Shown: one piece after another, positions 1 through 5,687 of the stretch
Layout: every line of letters begins with the position of its first letter
Numbering within the stretch: position 1 is the stretch's first letter
From: Apopatocola sp963628785
GTDB lineage: Bacteria > Bacillota > Clostridia > Oscillospirales > Oscillospiraceae
Direction of reading: 5' to 3'
Length of the DNA stretch: 9,186 nt
Assembly: GCA_963628785.1 (NCBI GenBank)
Contig: CAVGGQ010000077.1
Coordinates: 1-9,186 of the forward strand
Made by a program: the position numbers and the translations under genes
Notes under the pieces: generated by a model
What the model was told of the DNA's origin: nothing
Database searches by the model: none
The model's input: the letters and a program-made list of their open reading frames with translations, nothing else

Positions 1-111
1 ATACCCGTAAAACACCGACTTTCGTGCAAAAAATTTCGCGATTAGAAGTGATGGATGGTTAAAGGACACCCCTTGAATCCCCAAAAGCTATTTATTCAGA
101 GGTTCCTTAAA

Positions 112-958
112 ATGTCCACCGCATCCAAGACCCGCAAGAACCTCAATTACCTGCAGAAGCTGAAAGACAACGGCGAGAAGATCGTTCAGATGTGCCCGGC
201 CGAGCTTGGCCCCGTTTTCGCCCTTGCCGCCGAAATGGTCGGCTGCGACATCTGCCGCATCCCCTCCATGCTCTCCATCCGCGTCGGCAACACGCTGGAC
301 GAGTTCCTGCTCACCGCCGGCCTCACGATCCATAAATTCCGCGAGTACTGCAACATCATCCACATCAACTACTATATGCCGACGGCAACTTACGCCGACA
401 AAGCGCAGGCTGTTCGCTGGGGCAGCGAGTGGACGATGGACGGTGCTGACTCCTTGCTCCCCATGGGCATCACCAACGAGATCCTCAAGTTCATGTCCGA
501 CAACTATGTTCCCACCTACGGCCACATCGGTGCCATCTCCGGCTGGCAGACCAACGCTACCGGCTACAAAAAAGGTCGGCAAGACCGCTGAGGATGCTTT
601 CCGCATTTTCAAGTGGGGCTATGAGTATCAGGAAAATGGCATGGGCGGCATGACCATCGAGCTCACCCCAATGGAAGTTTCCCAGGCCATTTCCGAAAAG
701 CTGCGTGTGCCCGTCGTCTCCATCGCCGCCGGCGCTCCGTGCGACGGCTCCGAGATGGTCGACATGGACACCTTCGGCATGATGCCGAGACCGGCGTCTC
801 ACTCCAAGACCTACGCCGAGCTCCTGCCGTTCCTGTGCGAGGCCTACATGGGCTGGGCAACGGATGTGCGCGAGGGCAATTACCCCGAAGACAAGCACGG
901 CTATCACATGGATACCGAAGAGCTCGCCAAGTTCAACGACATGATGGCGAAGTTTTAA
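112..958 (+). pseudogene. PanB-superfamily protein (ketopantoate hydroxymethyltransferase-like), interrupted by a frameshift
   Basis: The reading frame from ATG 112 runs to a TGA at 589-591 (159 aa). The homology continues one frame over, from about 572 to TAA 956-958. Dropping one base in the A6 run at 568-573 restores a 281-aa protein, close to the usual PanB length of about 265-280. PanB hallmarks seen in the restored protein are GHIG (137-140), GYKKVGKT (151-158), an Ile-Glu-Leu at 182-184 matching the catalytic Glu181 region of E. coli PanB, AAGAPCDG (205-212) and the C-terminal DVREGNYP (251-258). True PanB transfers a one-carbon unit from methylene-THF to 2-oxoisovalerate. By eye, the Mg ligands Asp45, Asp84 and Glu114 fall on Pro51, Tyr88 and Met118 here, so that reaction is doubtful. 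ATG 112 is preferred over ATG 55 because AGAGG (98-102) lies 9 nt upstream. No other stops are seen, so the lesion is recent, a sequencing error, or rescued by slippage. The superfamily call is firm; the function is not. Confidence 0.8.
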
Positions 959-985
959 TTGAAAGACGCAGAGGAGAATAAGAAT

Positions 986-1204
986 ATGGCTATCACTTCC
1001 AAAAGCCCGCTGAGAGACATCGTCGCCGATGAGCGCGCTGTCGCGATCGTAGATAAATATGTTCCCGGATTTATGGCAAAGTCCGATACGTTCGGCCCCA
1101 CCATGGGCATGAAGTTCTCCATGCTCATCAAGTTTCCGCAGGCCGGCATCTCCCCGGAGACACAGAAGGCCCTCTGCGCCGAACTGGACGCTCTCGATCA
1201 GTAA
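986..1204 (+). CDS. 72-aa helical protein of unknown function
   Basis: The start is ATG 986, with GAGGAG (971-976) 9 nt upstream. This is better than the in-frame TTG at 959. The stop is TAA 1202-1204. The gene begins 27 nt after the PanB-like stop, so the two are probably cotranscribed. The protein is soluble, without a signal peptide or membrane segment. Its layout is a helix (SPLRDIVADERAVAIVDKYV, residues 7-26), a Gly/Met-rich middle with FGPTMGMKF (36-44), and a C-terminal helix (SPETQKALCAELDAL). The pattern 'x-L-x-D-I-V-x-D-x-x-A-V-x-I-V-x-K-Y-x-P-G' resembles, from memory, a short helical domain appended to some bacterial hydrolases. That resemblance is a weak inference. It may be a small subunit or partner of the PanB-like protein or of the SDR that follows. 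I do not recognise a named family. Confidence 0.72.
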   Translation: MAITSKSPLRDIVADERAVAIVDKYVPGFMAKSDTFGPTMGMKFSMLIKFPQAGISPETQKALCAELDALDQ

Positions 1205-1223
1205 AAAACGCATAGGCAGCGCC

Positions 1224-1256
1224 GCCCGGTGTCCTTGAAGACAATTCGCACCGGGC
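1224..1256 (+). repeat. Intergenic hairpin downstream of the 72-aa gene
   Basis: Perfect 8-bp inverted repeat: GCCCGGTG (1224-1231) pairs with CACCGGGC (1249-1256) around a 17-nt loop. No U tract follows, so it is more likely an mRNA 3'-end stabiliser or processing structure than a terminator by itself. Confidence 0.5.
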
Positions 1257-1275
1257 CCGCAGCTGCACCCCCCAA

Positions 1276-1309
1276 GGGCGCAAATATCCCCCTCATTTGC
1301 GCCCTCTTT
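1276..1309 (+). terminator. Probable weak or partial intrinsic terminator before the SDR gene
   Basis: A perfect 10-bp stem is formed by GGGCGCAAAT (1276-1285) and ATTTGCGCCC (1295-1304), with a 9-nt loop and a short TCTTT tail. It ends only 5 nt before the AGGAGA ribosome binding site of the next gene. The tail is imperfect, so it may attenuate readthrough into the SDR rather than stop transcription fully. Confidence 0.55.
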
Positions 1310-1328
1310 GAAAAAGGAGAAAAGAAAA

Positions 1329-2222
1329 ATGGATCAGGAAACTCTGTATATGCTGTCCTCCGCCCCTCTGGATGAGGACAAAACGATTGCTGAAATATAT
1401 GATCTTACCGGGAAAGTCGCCGTAGTGGCCGGCACGCTCGGTCTCGCCCTGCATGTAATTTACCGTCTCGCTTCCTGCGGCGCAAAGGTCGTGTGCGGCT
1501 CGCGCAATGAGGAAAGCGGCGCTCTTCTTGTAGCCGACATGAAGGAGCGCGGACTCGAGGTAAGCTACAAGAGAACCGATGTAAGCCATGTCGAAGACTG
1601 CGAAGCCCTCGTGAAGTTTGCCGAGGAAACCTACGGCAATGTCGATATCGTTGTCCCCGTGGCAGCCGTATGGGATGCCCGCGCGTTTGTCGATGTCGAA
1701 GAAGCCACCTGGGACAAGATCATTGATGTCGATCTCAAGGGACAGTACTTCCTCGTGCAGGCGGCTGCCCACAGCATGATCCTCGGGAAAAAGGGTGGCA
1801 AGGTCGTTACGATCGCCTCGGTGGCCCACCGCGCGGACGATATGGCGAAAATGGCGATGATGACACCCTACAACGCCGCAAAAGCCGGCGTCGTCGGCAT
1901 GACGAAGGGCATTGCAAAAGAACTCAAGCAGTACGGCATCAATGTCAACTGCGTTGCACCGGGCGGCATGGTCACTCCGGGCGCCATGATGAACAACACG
2001 AAGACCTCCGCGCTTTACGGCAAGCAGTTCGATGAGGACATGATGAAGTACGGTACCGGAACGCCGGTGGCGTCCTCGCCAGACCAGATCGCGCTGATGA
2101 TCCTCACCATGTGCACGGCGGTGTTTATGTACGGCCAGCTCATCGAAGTGGACGGCGGCAGTCAGTTCTCCTTCCAGGAAAAGCCCTGGAGCTACACCAT
2201 GGAAGGCGGACTTCACGCCTGA
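1329..2222 (+). CDS. Short-chain dehydrogenase/reductase with degenerate nucleotide-binding motif
   Basis: A 297-aa classical-SDR-sized protein, expected to be a cytosolic NAD(P)(H)-dependent oxidoreductase. The start is ATG 1329 with AGGAGA (1315-1320) 8 nt upstream; an in-frame TTG at 1308 is less likely. Seen: the Rossmann beta1 region GKVAVVAGTLGLA (28-40), catalytic Ser164 in IASVAH, Tyr181 and Lys185 in YNAAK, the VNCVAPGG segment (206-213), and the C-terminal IEVDGGSQF typical of SDRs. Odd points: the normal TGxxxGxG is shortened by one residue and reads AGTLGLA; the NNAG motif is replaced by VPVAAV; and the usual catalytic Asn of the NVNLKG block is Asp (DVDLKG, 133-138). The Ser/Tyr/Lys triad is intact, so it may be an active enzyme with altered cofactor geometry, or a structural paralog. 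It lies between the 72-aa gene and the chaperonin-like gene. The substrate is unknown. Confidence 0.88.
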   Translation: MDQETLYMLSSAPLDEDKTIAEIYDLTGKVAVVAGTLGLALHVIYRLASCGAKVVCGSRNEESGALLVADMKERGLEVSYKRTDVSHVEDCEALVKFAEETYGNVDIVVPVAAVWDARAFVDVEEATWDKIIDVDLKGQYFLVQAAAHSMILGKKGGKVVTIASVAHRADDMAKMAMMTPYNAAKAGVVGMTKGIAKELKQYGINVNCVAPGGMVTPGAMMNNTKTSALYGKQFDEDMMKYGTGTPVASSPDQIALMILTMCTAVFMYGQLIEVDGGSQFSFQEKPWSYTMEGGLHA

Positions 2223-2242
2223 GCGGGCATTCCGGAAAATAA

Positions 2243-2280
2243 GGGCAGCATCGCCTCTTGCAAATTATGCGGTGCTGCCT
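2243..2280 (+). repeat. Hairpin following the first SDR gene
   Basis: An 11-bp stem pairs GGCAGCATCGC (2244-2254) with GCGGTGCTGCC (2269-2279) with one G-U pair; a further G-U pair (2243/2280) extends it. It begins 21 nt after the SDR stop. There is no U run after it, so termination would not be classical. The arms almost match the terminator at 8061-8098. Confidence 0.55.
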
Positions 2281-2285
2281 GAGGC

Positions 2286-2314
2286 TTGCCAAAAAGCCGA
2301 TCGGGTGCTAATAT
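2286..2314 (+). promoter_or_regulatory. Candidate promoter for the chaperonin-like operon
   Basis: TTGCCA (2286-2291, 5/6 to the -35 consensus) is 17 bp from TAATAT (2309-2314), which has a TG one base upstream (2306-2307) as in extended -10 promoters. Transcription would begin near 2320, at the foot of the hairpin leader that follows. This is a pattern match only. Confidence 0.4.
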
Positions 2315-2318
2315 AAAA

Positions 2319-2354
2319 GGGTAAGCGGAAACGCTTGCCCTAAAATGGATTTTA
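2319..2354 (+). repeat. Tandem inverted repeats in the chaperonin-like leader
   Basis: First hairpin: GGGTAAGCG (2319-2327) pairs with CGCTTGCCC (2332-2340), 9 bp with one G-U, capped by a GAAA tetraloop. It is followed directly by the palindrome TAAAAT-GG-ATTTTA (2341-2354). These could be leader RNA structures controlling the downstream terminator, or an operator. Confidence 0.5.
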
Positions 2355-2355
2355 T

Positions 2356-2389
2356 GCGCCCGCGCCGAGCGGTGCGGGCGCTCTTTTTT
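2356..2389 (+). terminator. Intrinsic terminator or attenuator just before the chaperonin-like gene
   Basis: A perfect 8-bp GC stem, GCGCCCGC (2356-2363) with GCGGGCGC (2374-2381), has a 10-nt loop and is followed by TCTTTTTT (2382-2389). It ends 14 nt before the ATG at 2404. It either ends transcription from the upstream genes or, if the candidate promoter at 2286-2314 is real, acts as a leader attenuator. Confidence 0.75.
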
Positions 2390-2403
2390 ATGGGGGTATC
2401 ATT

Positions 2404-4035
2404 ATGGAACTTATGCGCGGAGATGCGCTTCGGCAGAAAATGATGGGCGGCATCAACAAGCTCGCCGATGCGGTAAAGGTGACGCTTGGGCCGCTCGGGC
2501 GCAACGTGGCACTGCACCAGAAATCGAATATCCATGGCGCGGACTATTCGGATGCCCCCGCGGCGGGAGCCCATGTGCTCATCACAAACGACGGCGTGAC
2601 GATCGCCAAGAGCATCGTTCTCGCCGATCCCGCCGAAAACCTCGGCGTGCAGCTCCTGCGCGAAGCCGCCGTTAAGACGAACGACACAGTCGGCGACGGC
2701 ACGACCACAGCCATCGTGCTCGCGCAGGGTATTCTGCAGGCGGCATTTCGCAACATTGCCGCCGGGGCCGAGAGCATGGCGGTGCGCCGCGGTGTGCAGA
2801 AGGCGGGGGAGCGTGCGGTCAAAGCGTTGCTCGATGCCGCGCAGCCCATCGCTACGGAGAAGGAGATCGCCCATGTGGCCTCCATTTCCTGCGAGGATAA
2901 GGAGCTCGGCGCGATGATCGCGCACGCCATCTACCGCGTCGGCCGCGAGGGCGTCATCAATATCGATGACTCGAAAAAGACCGAAACGACGCTCGATATT
3001 CAGGAGGGCATCGTTTTCGAGAAGGGCTTTCTCTCGCCGGTCATGGCGACCGACGAGGCGCAGACGGAAGCCGTGCTGCGCGATCCTTACATTTTGATTT
3101 GCGATACGAATTTCTCGAATCCGCAGGACATTCTGCCGTTCCTCATTCTGGCGGCGGAGGACGAGCGGGACGCGCTCGTTATCTGCGACGGCGCCGAGAG
3201 CGCGGTCCTCGGACTCATCGCCCGCAACAAAACCGAAGGCGATATGAACATAGTGTGCGTGCAGGCGCCGCTGTACGGCGAGGGCCGGCGCTGGCGCATG
3301 GAAGACCTGGCGGTGCAGACCGGCGGCGCTTTCATCACGAAAGAGCTCGGCATGGACATCCGCAATGTAACGCGCGATATGGTGGGAACGGCCGCCTATG
3401 TGCGCGTGACGAAAAATCAGACGATCATTACCGGAGGCGGCGGTGACCCTGCGGCCGTAGAGAGCCGCATCGCCGAGCTTCGGCATATCATAGAAACGAC
3501 CGATTATGAATTCAACCGCGAACGGTATCGCGAGAGACTGGCAAAGTTTGTCTCCGGCGTCGCGAAGATCGATGTCGGCGGCCGGACGGAACCGGAGATC
3601 TGGGAAAAGAAAATGCGCGTGGAGGACGCGGTGAACGCCTCGCGTGCCGCGTGCGAAGAGGGCGTAGTCCCCGGCGGCGGCATCGCGCTGCTGGATCTTG
3701 CACCAATGCTTTTCGACTTCGCGGACACGCTCTCCGGCGATGAGAAGACCGGCGCGCGCATCGTTGCCGAAGCCGTGCAGATCCCGGCGCGGCAGATCCT
3801 CGACAACGCCGGCCGCGACGGCAAGTCCCTGACGGCATCGCTCCGAGGCAAGAGCGGTAAAGGCATCGATGTATTTACCGGACGCGAGACGGACATGCTC
3901 GCCGCGGGCATTTTCGACCCCGTAAAGGTAACGCGGCTCGCCCTGGAAAATGCCGTGTCCGTAGCTTCCACCGTCCTCACGGTGGAAGCGGGTACGGAGA
4001 AAAAAGAACCGAAGGCAAAGGAGACAGTATCGTGA
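2404..4035 (+). CDS. Divergent GroEL-like chaperonin (Hsp60 paralog)
   Basis: A 543-aa group I chaperonin homolog of full length, forming or contributing to an ATP-driven folding ring in the cytosol. ATG 2404 has GGGGG 7 nt upstream. Seen: VTLGPLGRNV (26-35), GDGTTT (97-102, with Asp98 equivalent to E. coli GroEL Asp87), the apical domain at about 195-375, VEDAVNASRAA (406-416, Asp408 equivalent to Asp398) and GGG (424-426). The ATPase therefore looks intact. Oddities: an insert of about 14 residues near 38-59, in the equatorial stem-loop; apical positions equivalent to GroEL Tyr199, Tyr203 and Phe204 are Phe209, Val213 and Met214; the tail is charged (EKKEPKAKE) instead of GGM repeats; and no groES gene is adjacent. 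No CIRCE operator is seen. It overlaps the next gene by 4 nt. It is probably a second, client-specialised chaperonin rather than the housekeeping GroEL. Confidence 0.92.
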   Translation: MELMRGDALRQKMMGGINKLADAVKVTLGPLGRNVALHQKSNIHGADYSDAPAAGAHVLITNDGVTIAKSIVLADPAENLGVQLLREAAVKTNDTVGDGTTTAIVLAQGILQAAFRNIAAGAESMAVRRGVQKAGERAVKALLDAAQPIATEKEIAHVASISCEDKELGAMIAHAIYRVGREGVINIDDSKKTETTLDIQEGIVFEKGFLSPVMATDEAQTEAVLRDPYILICDTNFSNPQDILPFLILAAEDERDALVICDGAESAVLGLIARNKTEGDMNIVCVQAPLYGEGRRWRMEDLAVQTGGAFITKELGMDIRNVTRDMVGTAAYVRVTKNQTIITGGGGDPAAVESRIAELRHIIETTDYEFNRERYRERLAKFVSGVAKIDVGGRTEPEIWEKKMRVEDAVNASRAACEEGVVPGGGIALLDLAPMLFDFADTLSGDEKTGARIVAEAVQIPARQILDNAGRDGKSLTASLRGKSGKGIDVFTGRETDMLAAGIFDPVKVTRLALENAVSVASTVLTVEAGTEKKEPKAKETVS

Positions 4036-4478
4036 CGGAGAGAGACAGAGAATACTTCTGGAAAAAGGCCGTGGAAGCCTACGAGATCGAAGTCCCCGAC
4101 GAACTTGTGGAAAACGAGGTCGCCTACTTTGCGGCGCAGGCGAAGCACTGCCTGCAGTACGACGCTCTGACAGGCGGCGAAAGCCATCCGTTCGCGGCCT
4201 TTGAGGTGGAGGAGCACATGGACGAGATCCGGGAAGCGGCGTATTTCGAGGCGAAATCGGAGCTCATACTGAAAGCGGAGCTCCAATCGAACCCGCCCGT
4301 TGTCACCGCCGAAGAGCTACAGGCCAAAGCCGAATCGATCTGCGAGCGGGAGAACACCACCATGGATTTCGTCCGCCGCTTCTTCGGCGACGATCTCAAG
4401 GGTCTCGAAGGCGACCTTCAACGCACCAAGATCATGGAGCGCCTCGGCAGCGAATACAAAACGAAAGGAAACATATAA
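4032..4478 (+). CDS. Stand-alone trigger-factor C-terminal-domain-like chaperone
   Basis: A 148-aa, highly charged, helical protein. The GTG start at 4032 overlaps the chaperonin stop (GTGA), and AAAGGAGA (4017-4024) sits 8 nt upstream, so translation is coupled. The pattern 'Y-x-I-x-V-P-D-E-L-V-E-N-E-V' (17-30), then a helical stretch with FEAKSELILKAELQSNPPVV (72-91), TAEEL (92-96), and a closing DLKGLEGDLQRTKIMERL (121-138) follows the order of the C-terminal SurA-like domain of trigger factor. There is no FKBP prolyl isomerase domain and no N-terminal ribosome-docking region, so it is not a trigger factor proper. It most likely acts as a holdase or as a substrate-delivery factor for the neighbouring chaperonin; that role is inferred from the fold resemblance and the overlap. 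Confidence 0.78.
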   Translation: MTERDREYFWKKAVEAYEIEVPDELVENEVAYFAAQAKHCLQYDALTGGESHPFAAFEVEEHMDEIREAAYFEAKSELILKAELQSNPPVVTAEELQAKAESICERENTTMDFVRRFFGDDLKGLEGDLQRTKIMERLGSEYKTKGNI

Positions 4479-4479
4479 T

Positions 4480-5370
4480 ATGGATCAGACAAGTTTGTTC
4501 GGGTACGAGGGAAAAACCTGTGTCGTCACCGGTTCGTCCAACGGCATGGGGCTGGCAACGGCAAAGCTCCTGGTGTCGCTCGGCGCCAAGGTATACGCGG
4601 TGTCGCGCAGCACCACGAAGGCAGAGGGACTCGCCGGAAACATCCGCTGCGATCTCTCAAACAAAGCCTCCATTGATGAGGCGTTTGCGAAGCTTCCGGA
4701 AAAGATCGATGCCTTCTTCGGGATTGCCGGCCTTTCCGGCTCCAAGACGGATTACCGCACGACATTCCACTGTGACTTCACGGCAAATAAATACATCACC
4801 AAACAGTATCTGCGCGCCCGAATGGGACGCGGCGGATCCATTACCTATGTCACCTCTACGGCAGGACTGCATTGGGAAAAGTACCGGAAAGAGCAGAACG
4901 CCATCGTCCATGCGGAAGGCTGGGAAGCAACGGACAAGGCCATCGACCGCATCGCCGAGATCGCGCCGCCGACTCTTGCCTACATGTTCGCCAAAAGATG
5001 CCTTTCTCAGTTCGCCGCGGAGCAGTCGGTCGAGCTCGGCAAAATGGGCATCCGCGTGAACAATGTGATGCCGGGTGCCACAAAGACCGGCATGAAGGAT
5101 GAATTCGAGAAGATGGCCGGCGGGGAAGAGGCACTTCTCGGAGAGACCGGCGTGGCGCACCGTCTGGCAACGCCGGAGGAAATGGCCGGCCCCATCGTGT
5201 TCCTCGGGTCCGACCTCGCCTCCTATGTGTCGGGCGTGGATCTGTGCGTGGATTCCGCCGACCGTGTGACCAAAGTGCTGGGCCTCAAAAAGGACAACAT
5301 GGCGATCCCCGGTGCCAATCCGCTGATCCTGCGTCTGGCCAAAAAAGCCATGGAGAAGCAGGCAAAATAA
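4480..5370 (+). CDS. SDR family oxidoreductase, 3-alpha-hydroxysteroid dehydrogenase/carbonyl reductase-like
   Basis: A 296-aa cytosolic NAD(P)(H)-dependent oxidoreductase. ATG 4480 follows the previous stop by one base; AAAGGA (4464-4469) supplies the ribosome binding site. Motifs: TGSSNGMG (17-24) for dinucleotide binding, CDLS (57-60), GIAG (81-84) in place of NNAG, Ser126 in TSTAG, Tyr168 and Lys172 in YMFAK, and VNNVMPGATKTGM (193-205). The 42-residue Ser-to-Tyr distance, filled by a helical insert with HAEGWEATDKAIDRI (144-158), matches the substrate-binding insert of the 3-alpha-HSD/carbonyl reductase group, where Ser114 and Tyr155 are 41 apart in the Comamonas enzyme. An extra C-terminal extension of about 30 residues ends in a basic helix. 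A steroid substrate is not implied; the subgroup reduces varied carbonyls. No canonical terminator was found after it. Confidence 0.88.
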   Translation: MDQTSLFGYEGKTCVVTGSSNGMGLATAKLLVSLGAKVYAVSRSTTKAEGLAGNIRCDLSNKASIDEAFAKLPEKIDAFFGIAGLSGSKTDYRTTFHCDFTANKYITKQYLRARMGRGGSITYVTSTAGLHWEKYRKEQNAIVHAEGWEATDKAIDRIAEIAPPTLAYMFAKRCLSQFAAEQSVELGKMGIRVNNVMPGATKTGMKDEFEKMAGGEEALLGETGVAHRLATPEEMAGPIVFLGSDLASYVSGVDLCVDSADRVTKVLGLKKDNMAIPGANPLILRLAKKAMEKQAK

Positions 5371-5427
5371 ATCACGGCCGCCTTCCCCGACTATGCAAAA
5401 AATTCTTGCGCTTCACTCAACGGATTT

Positions 5428-5456
5428 TTGACATATTCTTTGCAATATACTATAAA
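5428..5456 (+). promoter_or_regulatory. Sigma-70-type promoter of the folate operon
   Basis: TTGACA (5428-5433, 6/6) is 17 bp from TATAAA (5451-5456, 5/6) in an AT-rich patch that stands out from its GC-rich surroundings. Initiation is expected near 5463-5466, about 80 nt before the riboswitch core. A second -10-like TATGAT (5482-5487) lacks a good -35. Confidence 0.7.
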
Positions 5457-5498
5457 TTCATCATTTACAATTTATATTTTGTATGATACACTGCGCTC

Positions 5499-5523
5499 GT
5501 GAATGGGAGAGCAAGCCATTCAC
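5499..5523 (+). repeat. Leader hairpin upstream of the riboswitch
   Basis: A perfect 8-bp stem pairs GTGAATGG (5499-5506) with CCATTCAC (5516-5523), with a 9-nt loop. It lies in the folate operon leader ahead of the aptamer and may stabilise the 5' end or isolate the aptamer fold. Confidence 0.45.
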
Positions 5524-5540
5524 ACAGTAAAATTTAAGTG

Positions 5541-5636
5541 CCAGAGTAGATATCGGTGCGTTAAGTTACGCGGGATGGGAAGTTGCCCGCGGCCGAAAGC
5601 GAGGATGCTGCGGTACCGATATCGCGTCCGCTGCCG
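5541..5636 (+). ncRNA. Tetrahydrofolate (THF) riboswitch aptamer
   Basis: The conserved THF-riboswitch strings appear in order: GAGTAGA (5544-5550), GCGTTAAG (5558-5565), GGGATGG (5572-5578), then GCGAGGATGC and GCGTCCGCT near the 3' end. ATATCGGT (5550-5557) pairs perfectly with ACCGATAT (5615-5622), and CGCGGG (5569-5574) with CCCGCG (5586-5591). The outermost helix is short (CAG/CTG, 5542-5544 with 5631-5633). This class senses reduced folates and typically represses folate transport genes. Here it precedes folT and folC, exactly the expected regulon, with a terminator platform following. Confidence 0.9.
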
Positions 5637-5639
5637 CCC

Positions 5640-5687
5640 AAGGAGCATATCTCCTTTCGTGGCAATCTGTCACGAAAGGAGTTTTTT
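5640..5687 (+). terminator. Riboswitch expression platform: terminator that also sequesters the Shine-Dalgarno
   Basis: A perfect 11-bp stem, CTCCTTTCGTG (5651-5661) with CACGAAAGGAG (5671-5681), is followed by six T (5682-5687) and then ATG 5688. The 3' arm contains the AAAGGAG ribosome binding site. A competing antiterminator can form when AAGGAG (5640-5645) pairs with CTCCTT (5651-5656). One hairpin could thus block both transcription and translation when folate is plentiful. Confidence 0.85.

Noticed and set aside
568..574. A-AAA-AAG as a programmed -1 frameshift site
   Set aside because: The downstream PanB homology is in the +1 frame, so -1 slippage would not join the halves.
1293..2216. 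Minus-strand ORF (307 codons) opposite the first SDR
   Set aside because: Antisense to a gene with a clear SDR triad and a good ribosome binding site; no motif of its own.
2303..2311. GGTGCTAAT resembles the right half of the CIRCE heat-shock operator
   Set aside because: The matching left half (TTAGCACTC) with a 9-nt spacer is absent, so HrcA control is not supported.
2345..2443. Small ORF from ATG 2345 through the terminator into the chaperonin-like gene, as a leader peptide
   Set aside because: No ribosome binding site, it runs through the terminator hairpin, and its codons are explained by GC stem plus T-run composition.
2308..3486. Long minus-strand ORF (392 codons) opposite the chaperonin-like gene
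   Set aside because: It is a mirror of the GC-rich coding strand; the plus-strand product has clear GroEL motifs and the minus product shows none.
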